A stretch of 64,000 nucleotides of DNA from Haematobia irritans (lineage: Eukaryota > Arthropoda > Insecta > Diptera > Muscidae): NCBI RefSeq assembly GCF_050003625.1, contig NC_134399.1, positions 43,230,671-43,294,670 of the forward strand, given 5' to 3'. The position numbers and the translations under genes were made by a program. Shown one piece after another: positions 35,563-47,639 of this stretch. The first letter of the stretch is position 1, and each line of letters opens with the position of its first letter. The notes under the pieces are model-generated. The model made no database searches. It saw only the letters and a program-made list of their open reading frames with translations, and was not told the origin of the DNA.

Positions 35563-35800
35563 CAGTTTGAATTAAATACCAAAATACTTTTCAGTGTTGG
35601 ATTATGACAACTCAATAATGCTGGTGATAAGTTAATGCTTCTCTATGTTGTTTCACCATAATATGAATCGTCGTTCGGACTCTGTTATAAAAGGAAGTCC
35701 CTTATCATCGAGCTGAATATAGAAGCGTGCAGCACTCATTGATTAAAGAGAATATCACCACTTGTGGTATTACAATGGAATAAATATTCTAAGGGACAAT
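35498..35800 (+). mobile_element. tRNA-headed SINE copy 2
   Basis: Head CCACCGTGATGTAATGGTTAGC, B-box-like TCATGTGTTCAATC, body TCGGACTCTGTTATAAAAGGAAGTCCC, tail GTGGTATTACAATGGAATAAATATTCTAAG. Diverged from the 16976 copy. The final CTAACC tail is missing. Confidence 0.7.
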
Positions 35801-36769
35801 AAAATGACGGGGTCCCACTATTTCCAACTTACCTTTTAGTGTAAGTTACATATGTGGACTTTCTGTTTGTAGGCCAATTTTCGCTCATGTAGCATCTTAA
35901 TAGCTTCGACATAAAAATTTCAAGGAATCCCAAACATTTCTCGCCATTTCTAGCAATGTTCAATGGTTCTAAATCGTTTTTTTAGTATTGATAATTTTGA
36001 ACGCTGTATGCTCAGCTTTCATGTGAAACTGAGGTGTTTTCCTATAAGTTTGTAAGTTTTTGGGTCCTGTAACATAGGAGTTGAAAATTGCTCACCTCGG
36101 GTGTATGAAATTTATTCTTATCTGTCAAATCCGCAATTATGAACCAATTTCGATGATTTTTTTTTTTGCTGGATAGAACTTGTAAAACTCTACAAAAAGG
36201 TCGCATATCTTTTTGAGTCCACGAGATATAGGTCCCACAATTTATTTTTTTTATATAAATTGGAATGTGATATCTTTATCCGTTCAAAAGTTTCAGCATT
36301 ATTTCCAAAAATAATTTGCAAAGTATTTGCATTCCCTGTCAAACACTTTGGAAATGCCACATTTAAGTATTGCTTTCCATAATCGAGATGCAGGTGTCTA
36401 CGACTGAAGAAAATGAAACTCCATTAAAATGTTTCACGTCCAACAGTAGTGGTTATTTCCAAATATTGTTACAGTCAAATTTATCATTGCTGTCATTACT
36501 CTAATAATGTATTTGAATAAACGGAAACGGAAGGAAATGAAATTTTGTCTTTTATTTCAACAATGATTTGCTTTACCTTTTATTCTTTTCATAATTTTGG
36601 TGGCTGCCTTCGATGGATGCACAGTTACATTGCATGGTGGCCAATATCTCATATTAAAACACCATTATATTTAATATTTGATATATACTCAATAGACTTA
36701 TGGCAGTATTCAAATTAATTTGTATACAGATTATGGAAGTAGGTTTAAAGTTTAAGTTATTAACCCTCA
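35801..36769. other. No recognised feature
   Basis: Nearly 1 kb without repeats shared in the window and without a long open frame. It could be ordinary intergenic DNA. Confidence 0.4.
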
Positions 36770-37250
<481 letters not shown>

Positions 37251-37704
37251 TCGGCCAAAGGGGTGGTCCCCCTCACCGACCAAATATCGAAAAATAAGGT
37301 AGCAGATCATAGACGCCACCTTTGAACATTTTAAGCAATTTTGAAAATGTCTGACAAGGGGTGGTCCCCCTCCGCGACACAGATGTCAAATACTGAGGTA
37401 TTCTATTTTCACCACACAAACGTATAGTCGCAACTTTTATCCAAATATACAAACAGTTCTATACAAGTTTTATATCCGACAAACAATCATATAAAGTGAC
37501 CTGTTCAAGATCTCCCAGTTTGTCTTATAGCCCGTTCACATTAGTCTCGAAATCTCCTAAAAGTGGATTTGAAATTTCTTTTTTTGTAAAGCAAATGACA
37601 GTTGAAATCTATTAAAAGTCGATTTTGGAAGTGTAATGTGAATGAGGTTTTACAATTACTTTGCGTGCTTGACATTTGTTATTAAATTTACATGGTAACA
37701 CTGT
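37251..37704. other. No recognised feature
   Basis: Contains two GGGGTGGTCCCCCTC words (37260, 37358) about 100 bp apart, a short local duplication. No frame recognised. Confidence 0.4.
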
Positions 37705-37894
37705 TTAACCCTATTCGTACCAAGCAGTGACCTTGGATCACTTTTGAAATTTCCACAAAGCGTTTCCACAAGCGTTTGTTAAAACCAGGAAATTTTAATG
37801 CCCTGTTTTACTTTTTAACTGCAATTCACGAAATTACATCATCTCATAGAAGAAAAACTTAACTAAACGTAAAGATGAAAATCATTGGCGCCAA

Positions 37895-38155
37895 ATCATG
37901 ACTATTTTAACCATACAGTAGTTCATTCTTACTACTTTTGGGAACCGTACGAAAATCTTCTTTTGCTTTAGTTCATATTGAAGTTATGTGTACGGTCATT
38001 GAACTTTATACTCACGTTTATTTCATAAAATTTTTGAGACATACATAAAAAGTAAGAGTTCATTAAGCTGTGGAAAATTTCGATAAAAATAATTTTTTCC
38101 AATAAAAATAAGTTAAATTTAGCGTTAGTTTATCTACGGAAATTTTTTCTGTGCG
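37895..38155. repeat. L repeat, copy 1
   Basis: Shares AATCATGACTATTTTAACCATAC, TGTGTACGGTCATTGAACTTTATAC and AAATAAGTTAAAT..AGCGTTAGTTTA with 50917-51215. A related piece is at 27100 and words recur at the right of K (6380-6410). Ends ill-defined. Confidence 0.6.
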
Positions 38156-38433
38156 GTAATGCAATTAGCAACAGATATAAAGACGACAAACAGTCTCAAT
38201 ATAAGACAAAAATTTAATTCTTTTTAGTGGTTGTACAGTTTAGTCGTGTTTTTGATCGGATTGATACAAACATTAAATTTGGTGGTGGATAAGTCTATAC
38301 TAAAATAATCACTTTCAAATGATACGAAAAGCGTTTGGTTTTTTATTATATCTTTAAACTTGAATTCTCTTTTTAAAGTTTATATAAATAAAATATTAAA
38401 AAGTTTTCACAATTTCTCGATTTTTTAACACCA

Positions 38434-39392
38434 CACGGATGAAAAAGACTGTTTTTCATATGTTTGGCTATAAACATTATACGTTTGGAACACAAATTTT
38501 TAAACATAATATTTTTGAGTGCAAGCATATAATGTTCATAAACTAGCATAACATGTTTGGGACATATATGTTAATATGTTAGAACATATTATGTTTGGGA
38601 CATAAAATGTTTGTAAATATAATATGCTTGGATGCAAACATATATTAATTTAGAAATAGCCTATAAACATATATGTGTTTAGTAGCTTGGAGCGCTATTT
38701 AACAGGGAGCGATATTGAATTAAGTTGGTGGTTGTTGCTTGTTATTACAAAATTAACATTTTATTTTTCCTTGGGCAATTGATCAGCTACTTCTTTGATC
38801 CTTACAAACTGTGTGGTCCGCTGTTCGAATCCCCGTCCGGCAAAAGGTAAAATTAAAATAAAAAAAATCATACAATTGAATAATTTCTTCTACAATGTTT
38901 GTATTACAGAAAAAGGTGCTAAGAACTAAAAAATCTCGTGGAAGTGAGAAAGATGTGGGGGAATACACAATTGGGCAGAAACAAAATTTTGAGCATTCAG
39001 GTCGAAAACCTATGTTGTTAGCACCTATATTACCTGTTTATTTTCATAATTCATTATGATTGTAAATATATAAATAAATTTTTTTAGCATATAATATTTT
39101 TTTTAAGCATATAATATTTTTGGGTGCAAAATGCTTCCAAACATATTATATGTTCACATAATAACATATTGTTTTTTGGAAGACAACATTATTGAATTTG
39201 GGTGCAAAAATACAAAATGTTTGGAACTTAGACTACCCAAACATATATTGTTTAGACCAATATGCTTTCAAACATATTATATGTTGGAAGAGATGAAACA
39301 TATAAATGTTTGGGCAATACCCAAAAATATATATGCTTGAAGCAAAATATGTTTGGGAGTATATGTTACAGAAGCGATTTTTTGTGAGCGTG
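38434..39392. mobile_element. B-family element B4, 959 bp
   Basis: CACGGATGAAAAAGACTG on the left, GCGATTTTTTGTGAGCGTG on the right, CA on both sides (38432-38433, 39393-39394). It contains a degenerate type A tRNA-like sequence and its intron-like segment. Its right portion is close to 8970-9639. Confidence 0.75.
38784..38848 (+). other. Degenerate type A tRNA-like sequence in B4
   Basis: CTTACAAACTGTGTGGTCCGC and GTTCGAATCCCC, followed by AAAAG-GTAAAA. Nearly identical to 9012-9078. Confidence 0.45.
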
Positions 39393-39447
39393 CAGTGACT
39401 TATAGCCACTGCATGGTACACAAGTAGCTTGGTACGAATAGGGTTAA

Positions 39448-40020
39448 AACGACGTTTGCTAAATTTTTAGCACAACAGTGTTCTACGAAGTGAATTCAAT
39501 CCATTCCAACGCAACATAGAATTCAACTTGGTTTGTGGTGCTTTTTTTACATTTTGCCTCACTTGCTGCGATGGTAGACAGTAAACGCACAGACATAAAG
39601 AGATAGAGAGAGAAAGTCGCATAGTCTCAGTAACTACTCATACACCCTCAAGTGTATCGAGTACCACGGTGGAAAAGAGTTGACATGGCAACACCGGAAA
39701 TTGATTTCTTGTGAATATTTCATTAAATTACATTTCACTTTTTTATAGCGAAAGCATTTAAAAGCATTTATGTCGTCATTTCCGATAGCAATGACAACCG
39801 TAGTAAGTGCTAGAATAACAAACAAAAGCACACTTACGACTATAGCATATCACATAAATAATGAAATATTAATAAAAAAATTGCATTTATCTCGCAAAAG
39901 ATGTGAAGAGGCCAAGCAAATGAAAGTTGTATTCATAAATATGTCATGAATATGAATATTAAGAGAATTCTGCATATATTTACCAACACACATAGTAGTT
40001 GGAGTTACATTTTTTAAATA
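39448..40020. other. No recognised feature
   Basis: Unique-looking A+T-rich DNA. Near the end, 40022-40045 (AAGGATGATTTTTAAGAGCTATAGG) resembles a mariner-type TIR of the kind starting AAGGGTGATTTTTT, without a visible partner. Confidence 0.4.
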
Positions 40021-40164
40021 AAGGATGATTTTTAAGAGCTATAGGAATATTTTTCCGAAAAAAATAAAGCACATAAAAGCACATGCCCAGGGCCCCGCGA
40101 TAGATAAGGACCCCCTAGTTCCTACTAGATTGCTGAATTTTATTATGAAAATGAGAAAGAGTTA

Positions 40165-40576
40165 GAAATGGAATGTTTGCATTTAACAGAATACTTGACA
40201 ATTGTGGACAGTGAAAATGAGGGATCTAATTCTATGTTAAATATATATCAACTTTTGAAAGAAAACAGCATTAACGAAACATTGCCAAATGTAGAAAACG
40301 CAATAAGAATCTTTTTAAGCGTGATAGTTACTAACTGCAGTGGGAACGTTCCTTCTCCAAACTTAAATGGATTAAAAATGAATTGAGAAGTACAATGGTT
40401 CAAGAGAGATTAAGATTAGGGAGATCGCTGATGTCCATAAAATGTGATGTGCATAAAAACATAGAATTTGAAGAAGTGATTAATGATTTTGCTTACTCAA
40501 ATCTAGAAAGGTCCCTCTTCAAACGACATAAATTAGGCGGCGATCCTGATGATTTATGTCAATTCAGTAAATCGTG
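40165..40576 (+). pseudogene. hAT transposase C-terminal dimerisation domain (relic)
   Basis: Conceptual translation reads LPNVENAIRIFLSVIVTNCSG, then after a one-base frame break ERSFSKLKWIKNELRSTM, then SLMSIKCDV and FEEVINDFAYS. This is the hAT C-terminal dimerisation signature as found in ZMYM/TTF-type insect hAT proteins. The frame break lies at about 40343 (after NCSG). The N-terminal zinc finger and RNase-H-like core are absent. No TIR or 8-bp duplication was found around it. It could descend from a domesticated gene or a transposon. Confidence 0.75.
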
Positions 40577-40745
40577 AACAAAATCAAAAGTTGTGCACCG
40601 ATTGTAACGAAATAAAGGTCATTTTATTCGAAATATATTTAACTAACTGTTTCTGGATCAAAACTGTGATTTCTGTCTCATTTAGATTTTTTTTGGAATT
40701 TTTTAAGAACAAAAAATTTTTTTTTTGGTAAAAATTTCAATTTTT

Positions 40746-40895
40746 TATACCCACCACCATAGAATGGTGACGGGGGTATAATAAGTTTGTCATTCCGTTT
40801 GTAACACATCGAAATATCGATTTCCGACTATATAAAGTATATATATTCTTGATCAGGGAGAAATTCTAAGACGATATAACGATGTCCGTCTGTCC

Positions 40896-40933
<38 letters not shown>

Positions 40934-42733
40934 TGTAATCACGCTACAGTCTTCAATAATGAAGCAATCGTGCTGAAATTTTGCACAAACTCGTCTTTTG
41001 TCTGCAGGCAGGTCAAGTTCGAAGATGGGCTATATCGGTCCAGGTTTTGATATAGTCCCCATATAAACCGACCTCCCGATTTGGGGTCTTGGGCTTATAG
41101 AAATCGTAGTTTTTATCCAATTTGCCTGAAATTGGAAATCTAGAGGTATTGTAGGACCACAAATACGTGTGCCAAAAATTGTGAGTATCGATCCATATTT
41201 TGGTATAGCCCCCATATAGACCGATCTCCCGATTTTACTTCTTGGGCTTATAGAAATCGTAGTTTTTATCCAATTTGCCTGAAATTTGAAATCTAGAAGT
41301 ATTTTATGACCATAAAGAGGTGTGCCAAAAATGGTGAGTATCGGTCCATATTTTGGTATAGCCCCCATATAGACCGATCTCCCGATTTTACTTCTTGGGC
41401 TTATAGAAACCGCAGTTTTTATCCAATTTGCCTGAAATTTGAAATCTACAGGTATTTTATGACCATAAAGAGGTGTGCTAAAAATGGTGAGTATCGGTCC
41501 ATGTTTTGGTATAGCCCCCATATAGACCGATCTCCCGATTTTACTTCTTGGGCTTATAGAAACCGCAGTTTTTATTCAATTTATCTGAAATTGGAAATCT
41601 AGAGGTATTGTAAGACCACAAATGCGTGTGCCAAAAATTGTGAGTATCGATCCATATTTTGGTATAGCCCCCATATAGACCGATCTCCCGATTTTACTTC
41701 TTGGGCTTATAGAAATCGTAGTTTTTATCCAATTTCCTGAAATTTGTAATCTAGAGGTATTTTATGACCATAAAGAGGTGTGCCAAAAATGGTGAGTATC
41801 GGTCCATATTTTGGTATAGCCCCCATATAGACCGATCTCCCGATTTTACTTCTTGGGCTTATAGAAACCGCAGTTTTTATCCAATTTATCTGAATTTGGA
41901 AATCAAATGGTACTTTTGAACCGTAAAGAGGTGTGCCAAAAATGGTGAGCATCGGTCCATGTTTTGGTATAGTGCCCATATAAACCGACCTCCCGATTTG
42001 GGGTCTTGGGCTTATAGAAACCGTAGTTTTTATCCAATTTGCCTGAAATTGGAAATCTAGATGTATTTTAGGACCATAAATAGGTGTGCCGAAAATGATG
42101 AGTATCGGTCCATATTTTGGTATAGCCCCCATATAGACCGATTTCCCGATTTTACTTCTTGGGCTTCTAGAATCCAAAGTTTTTATCCAATTTGCTGAAA
42201 TTGGAAATCTAGAGGTATTTTCGGGTCATAAAGAGGTGTGCCGAAAACGGTGAGTATCGGTCCATATTTTAGTATAGCCCCCATAAGAACGATTTCCAGA
42301 TTTAACTCCTTGGGTTTCTAGATACCGTAGTTTTTATCTGATTTGCCTGAAATTGTAAATATACTGGTATTTGAGGCTTCGAAAAACGTGTATCGGATTA
42401 ATTTTTTATCGGTCCATTTGGTAATGCCTTCATATAGACCGACTTCACTTCTGGAGGGTGTAGAAGGCGCACTGATCATGAAAATTGCTTGAAACTTAAG
42501 ATTTCAAATCAAGACGTTATTTTATAAGTTTCTTGCACACTTACACTCACTCACTCAAACAAAAATTGTTCTTATAAATCCAGAACCTGATATAGTCCTC
42601 ATAGGTGGAATCTTTAAATTTATCTTCCGGAAGTGTCCTCAAGCCCTCCTGAAATTTCAAAGGAAACCCTAATATTTGATTCATGGTGGTGGGTATTTAA
42701 GATTCGGCCCGGCCGAACTTACTGCTGTATATA
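40746..42733 (-). mobile_element. F3 Helentron/DINE-like repeat (F3b)
   Basis: Hairpin end TATACCCACCACCATAGAATGG, (GTCT)n at 40886-40932, about nine units, GC palindrome CGGCCCGGCCGAACTTACTGC, then ATATACTTG. About 20 bases (TTGGTAAAAAT.TCAATTTTTT) occur directly before and after it. The 163-codon minus-strand frame at 41030-41521 is a chain of 51-codon units. Confidence 0.8.
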
Positions 42734-42965
42734 CTTGTTTTTTGGTAAAAATATCAATTTTTTTTTCAAAACTTGAACGATATCTCTAAAACTACTTGAA
42801 AATTGAAAAACAATGTAAAGACGGCTTAAAGAGAATATTGTTAGGGATTTTCTGATACTTCAAGTTATTCCGATATGTGTAGCGGAAGTGCCTTAAATTT
42901 TAATACAACGGTTTATCTCGAAACACGGTATATCTCGGGATGATAGAAGAAAACCATGTGCCTAC

Positions 42966-43025
42966 CGGAAGTTCACCCCTGTGGTATCACAATGGACTGA
43001 ATAGTCTAAGTGAGCCTGATACATC

Positions 43026-43027
<2 letters not shown>
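42966..43027 (+). mobile_element. SINE 3'-tail fragment
   Basis: AAGTTCACCCCTGTGGTATC...GTGAGCCTGATACATCGG matches the SINE tail at 17230-17505 minus its MITE (SINE-specific GATACATCGG rather than LINE GAATCTTAATCGG). It runs directly into a microsatellite. Confidence 0.7.
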
Positions 43028-43314
<287 letters not shown>

Positions 43315-44033
43315 CCGCCGGTTTCGACAAATGGGGTTACGTTGCCCTTTTTTACAAACGGATCGTCACCAAATATAATCTATAATATAATATAAATATA
43401 ATCTTTTTCATCGCCCTTCAAGTCTGCAAAAAATCATCCAAATCGGTTCAGAGTTAGATATAGCTCCCATATATATGTATAGCCCGATTTTGCCAATTTG
43501 GCCGCAAAACCCTTATTTATCAACCGCACTTACTCAAAGTTGGCTAAATGTAATCTTCTATAGCACTAACTACATGTGCAAAATTTCATCGAAATCGGTT
43601 CAGATTTAGATATAGCTCCCATATATATATCGCCCGATTTTGAAAATTTTTTTTACCATAGAGGCCTCATTTCTTAACAGATCTTACTCAAATTTTGCAC
43701 AAGGTAATCCTTTGTGGTATTAATCAAACCCGCAAAATATTATGCAAATTGGTTCAGATTTAGATATAGGTTCCATATATATGCATCGCTCGATTTTCCC
43801 AAATTTGGCCATAGTACTCTTATTTATTAAACAATGTTACTCAAATTTCAAATTTTGATGTACTAGCCGATCGTACTTATACGTACCTGTAGGTTAGGTT
43901 AAGGTTAGGTTAAAGTGGCAGCCCGATTAAGATTCAGGCTCACTTAGACTATTCAGTCCATTGTGATACCACATTAACTAAAAGTACCTATTACATATGG
44001 GCACTTCTAGTTTTAACCGCTGAACCTTCTTGA

Positions 44034-47000
44034 TTATTTTTCTTTGTTGAACCAACCAGATTGTTCCAAAAACATTAGCAGACTGCTTAAGTTAACGTTT
44101 TCCAGATCCGCCAGTAATCTGAAGCTATATGCTCCTAAAAGTTGCTTGCGCTTTACACAAAATGCAGGACACTCACACAAGAGGTGTTTAATTGATTCTT
44201 TTTCCTCCGCATCATGACAGCTCATACAATAGTCATTATACTTCGCGCCAATAGTTTTTGCAAAATCTCCTATCAGGCAGCGACCCGTTATAGCAGATAT
44301 CAGGAGTGATATCTGACGTCTCGAGAACATTAGCATATCTAGTGTGCGGTTTAAGTTGAAATGGGGCCATATTTGCTTGGTGTCGTTACAACCCTTGCAA
44401 TTCTCCCATCGAAAATTTGCCATCATAACAGCCTTCTCACGCAGCATGAGCTTGCACGTAGCTAGGGGCATACCAACAAATTCTAGTTCCCCTGGAATAT
44501 GTAAGGTAGTCCCTAGCCTTGCCAACTCATCGGCTTCGCAGTTCCCCGGTATGTTCCTATGGCCAGGCACCCATATTAGGTGAATATTGTACTGCTCAGC
44601 CATCTCATTGAGAGATTTGCGGCAATCGATGGCCGTTTTCGAGTTGAGGAACACAGAGTCCAAGGATTTTATTGCAGGTTGGCTGTCTGAGTATATATTA
44701 ATACCCATATTTTTTGGAACATTACTTCTCAGACAATTCGCCACCTCTCTTATTGCTAATATTTCAGCCTGAAAAACACTACAGTGATTAGGTAATCTTT
44801 TCGCTATTTGAAGTTCCAGATCATTAGAATATACTCCGAAACCCACTTGTCCATCCAATTTGGAGCCATCAGTGTAGAAATCTATATATTCTTTATTTCC
44901 CGGGGTCTGTGTGCACCACGCCTCACTGTTGGGGATTAGAGTCTCAAACTTTTTGTCGAAAAGTGGACTCGCCAAAGTGTAATCCACTACGTTAGGCACA
45001 TCTGACATTATTTTGAGGACAGAACTGTGACCGTAACCATTTTCCGACCACAGCGATAGTTCGCGCAACCGCACAGCCGTTGTTGCAGCTGACTGTTTGG
45101 CCAAAATGTCTAAAGGCAATAGATTCAGCATGACATTAAGGGAATTTGTTCCTGTCTTGCTGAATGCGCCTGAAATACACAAACACGCCATACGCTGAAC
45201 TTTATCTAAACCAGTCGGTTTCTGAAGTGCCGGCCACCAGACTACAACACCATATAGCATTATAGGTCTAACCACTGCCGTGTATAGCCAATGCACAATT
45301 TTTGGTTTTAGTCCCCACTTTTTTCCTATTGCCTTTTTGCACGAGTACAAAGCTACAGTTGCCTTCCTCGCCCTTTCTTCAATATTAAGCTTAAAGTTCA
45401 GCTTCCTGTCCAAAATAACGCCAAGGTATTTTGCACAATCACCAAAGGGAATTTCAATACCCCCTAAGGAAATAGGCCTAACCGTGGGAGTTTTGCGATC
45501 TTTGCAGTACATGACTAATTCTGTCTTTGCGGGATTTACCCCAAGACCATTGTCTTTCGCCCATTTTTCAGTCATCCGGAGGGCCCTCTGAATAATATCT
45601 CTGATTGTGGATGGGAATTTTCCCCTGACTGCCAGAGCTACATCATCTGCGTATGCCACCACTTTTATCCTTTCTTTTTCTAGAGTAACCAGAAGGCTAT
45701 TTATAGCAACATTCCAAAGAAGAGGTGATAGAACTCCTCCTTGGGGAGTGCCTCTGTTCACATACTTTTGTATGTTTGCTTGTCCTAGCGTGGCTGAAAT
45801 ACGTCTCTTCATTAGCAGTTCGTCTAACAGCCTGAGTATACATGGATCAACATTCAGAGTTGTCAGTCCATTTAATATCGAGCTCGGATGGACATTATTG
45901 AACGCCCCTTCGATGTCTAGAAACGCCACGATTGTGTATTCTTTGACAGATAGTGAGCTTTCAATAAAGCTGACTAGTTCATGTAGTGCGGTCTCAGTAG
46001 ACCTGCCCTTCGAGTATGCATGCTGTCGTTTCGAGAACAAACTTGAATCGATGCTAGTTCTAAGATAAATATCTATCATCCTCTCCAGAGTCTTAAGTAG
46101 GAATGAGGATAAGCTGATTGGTCGGAAATCCTTCGCCCTCGAGTGAAAGGCTTTTCCCGCTTTAGGTATGAAAACGACTTTTGTTTCCCTCCACTTTCCT
46201 GGGATATATGATAAGTTGATACATCCTTTATATATCACCGACAACCAGGGGATAATTTTGTCAGTTACAGCTTGTAACTCCGCCGGAGTAATTCCATCAG
46301 GTCCAGGGGATTTGAATGGTCCAAAGCTATTTAGCGCCCATCTTATTCTAGTTTCCGATACAATTTCCTCGACAGGAGACGACCGCTGAGCAACTGTGGC
46401 ACCGCCAGTACATGGTTCAACCGTCTGATTTCCAGGAAAATGTGTGTCCAATAGTACCTCCAGCGTCTCCTCACTGGACGTTGTCCAATTGCCCTCCGAT
46501 GTTTTAATGAAACCTGGAGCGGAGTTGGTGGATGCTAGAACCTTCCGTAGTCTGGAAGCCTCGGACGTATTCTCAATACTGCTGCAGTAAGCATTCCAAG
46601 AGTTATGCTGAGCCTTTCTCAGTTCTCGCTTGTATCCTCTCAGAATCTTCTTGTAAGCGTCCCAGTCCTCAGAAGCTCTGGTGGACTTTGCCTTGTTAAA
46701 GAGCTTCCTGCAGGATTTCCTCATATTACTTAATTCCGTAGACCACCATGGTGGTCGATGTTTCCCCCTTGGCTTTCCTCTAGGGCATGCAGCTTTCAGT
46801 GAGATGTTGAAGGCCTTAGTAATCCGCTCCACTGCGTATTCGATATCTTGCACATTTCTCATATTTGTCTCTGTTATTTCCGGTATCATCATATTGAACG
46901 ATTCCCTATACCTATTCCAGTCAGCTTTCCTAACATTTGGCGGAAATATGATCTTGGTGATATGAACATCAAATTTGAAACTGATGTAGCGATGATCTGA

Positions 47001-47639
47001 GAAGCTGTGTTCACTTAAAACCTGCCACTCAGATATCATTTCATTCAGTTCTTGCGAGGCCAAGGTGATGTCCAAAACCTCTTGCCTGTTTTTAGTGACA
47101 AAGGTTGGGACATCTCCCTTGTTGCAAACTACCAGATTATTACGCAAAATAAACTCTATTAGCGACTCTCCCCTTGCATTAGTATCACTACTTCCCCATA
47201 TACTATGATGTGCATTCGCATCGCATCCCATAATGAGTTTCGTCTTTGTTTTCCGTGACTCCTCCACTAAGGTCTTAACGGCATATGGAGGCATCTCCCT
47301 GTCATGTCCCATGTAGACCGAAGATACCCAATATTTGCATTTGGCTATTTCTAAACTGGCAACGACAGTGTCTGTATTGCACATTGAAGGAAGCAGAAAC
47401 AAGTTGAGCTCGTTTTTAGCAATTATACAGGCTCGATTTACATCATTACCACTATACTGCAATAGTTTGAACCCCGGAGTACTTAATTCACATATTTTGT
47501 TTTTATAAACATATGGTTCTTGAATAAGAACTATATCTATGTCCCCTTTCATCAGGAGAACTTTTAAGGCAGCACATGCAGCCTTACAATGATGAAGATT
47601 TATCTGGAGGATCCGTAGGACCATCGAGATTTTCAACAA
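44034..47639 (-). CDS. LINE ORF2: endonuclease, reverse transcriptase, RNase H
   Basis: 1201 codons without a break. Residues about 1-230 form an APE-type endonuclease (QINLHHCKAA, LIQEPY, GCDANAHHSIWGS, SDHRYISF) that should nick the target. The reverse transcriptase spans about 430-720 (SPGPDGITPAEL, FRPISLSSFLLK, AFLDIEGAFNNV, TPQGGVLSPLLW, AYADDVALAV near 663). An RNase H domain lies at about 915-1045 (FYTDGSKLDG, FQAEILAI, YSDSQPAIKSL, WVPGHRNIPGNCEADELA). A Cys/His cluster near the C-terminus (CMSCHDAEEKESIKHLLCECP) may bind nucleic acid. All catalytic motifs look intact. RNase H plus the DUF4780-like ORF1 suggests the LOA clade; I or R1 group is the alternative. It overlaps ORF1 by 56 bases. 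Start chosen at MLKISMVLRILQINL; an internal Met six codons in is equally likely. Confidence 0.92.
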   Translation of the reverse strand: MLKISMVLRILQINLHHCKAACAALKVLLMKGDIDIVLIQEPYVYKNKICELSTPGFKLLQYSGNDVNRACIIAKNELNLFLLPSMCNTDTVVASLEIAKCKYWVSSVYMGHDREMPPYAVKTLVEESRKTKTKLIMGCDANAHHSIWGSSDTNARGESLIEFILRNNLVVCNKGDVPTFVTKNRQEVLDITLASQELNEMISEWQVLSEHSFSDHRYISFKFDVHITKIIFPPNVRKADWNRYRESFNMMIPEITETNMRNVQDIEYAVERITKAFNISLKAACPRGKPRGKHRPPWWSTELSNMRKSCRKLFNKAKSTRASEDWDAYKKILRGYKRELRKAQHNSWNAYCSSIENTSEASRLRKVLASTNSAPGFIKTSEGNWTTSSEETLEVLLDTHFPGNQTVEPCTGGATVAQRSSPVEEIVSETRIRWALNSFGPFKSPGPDGITPAELQAVTDKIIPWLSVIYKGCINLSYIPGKWRETKVVFIPKAGKAFHSRAKDFRPISLSSFLLKTLERMIDIYLRTSIDSSLFSKRQHAYSKGRSTETALHELVSFIESSLSVKEYTIVAFLDIEGAFNNVHPSSILNGLTTLNVDPCILRLLDELLMKRRISATLGQANIQKYVNRGTPQGGVLSPLLWNVAINSLLVTLEKERIKVVAYADDVALAVRGKFPSTIRDIIQRALRMTEKWAKDNGLGVNPAKTELVMYCKDRKTPTVRPISLGGIEIPFGDCAKYLGVILDRKLNFKLNIEERARKATVALYSCKKAIGKKWGLKPKIVHWLYTAVVRPIMLYGVVVWWPALQKPTGLDKVQRMACLCISGAFSKTGTNSLNVMLNLLPLDILAKQSAATTAVRLRELSLWSENGYGHSSVLKIMSDVPNVVDYTLASPLFDKKFETLIPNSEAWCTQTPGNKEYIDFYTDGSKLDGQVGFGVYSNDLELQIAKRLPNHCSVFQAEILAIREVANCLRSNVPKNMGINIYSDSQPAIKSLDSVFLNSKTAIDCRKSLNEMAEQYNIHLIWVPGHRNIPGNCEADELARLGTTLHIPGELEFVGMPLATCKLMLREKAVMMANFRWENCKGCNDTKQIWPHFNLNRTLDMLMFSRRQISLLISAITGRCLIGDFAKTIGAKYNDYCMSCHDAEEKESIKHLLCECPAFCVKRKQLLGAYSFRLLADLENVNLSSLLMFLEQSGWFNKEK

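Larger units (their letters stand above)
37709..39443. mobile_element. piggyBac-like MITE with nested B4
   Basis: CCCTATTCGTACCAAGC at the left and its exact inverse at the right, flanked by TTAA (37705-37708, 39444-39447). TTAA targets and CCC starts are piggyBac features. Without B4 it is about 775 bp. It contains an L-repeat segment (37895-38155). No transposase. Confidence 0.8.

Noticed and set aside
43888..43915. GGTTAGGTTAAGGTTAGGTT resembles the insect telomere repeat TTAGG
   Set aside because: It is the inverted 3' tail of the LOA-like LINE (CCTAACC repeats), also seen at 63008 and at the SINE tail at 17510. Flies of this group are also not expected to use TTAGG telomeres.
44034..47639. 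Host gene with RNase H domain
   Set aside because: Endonuclease, reverse transcriptase, RNase H order, ORF1 overlap and LINE tail show a retrotransposon.
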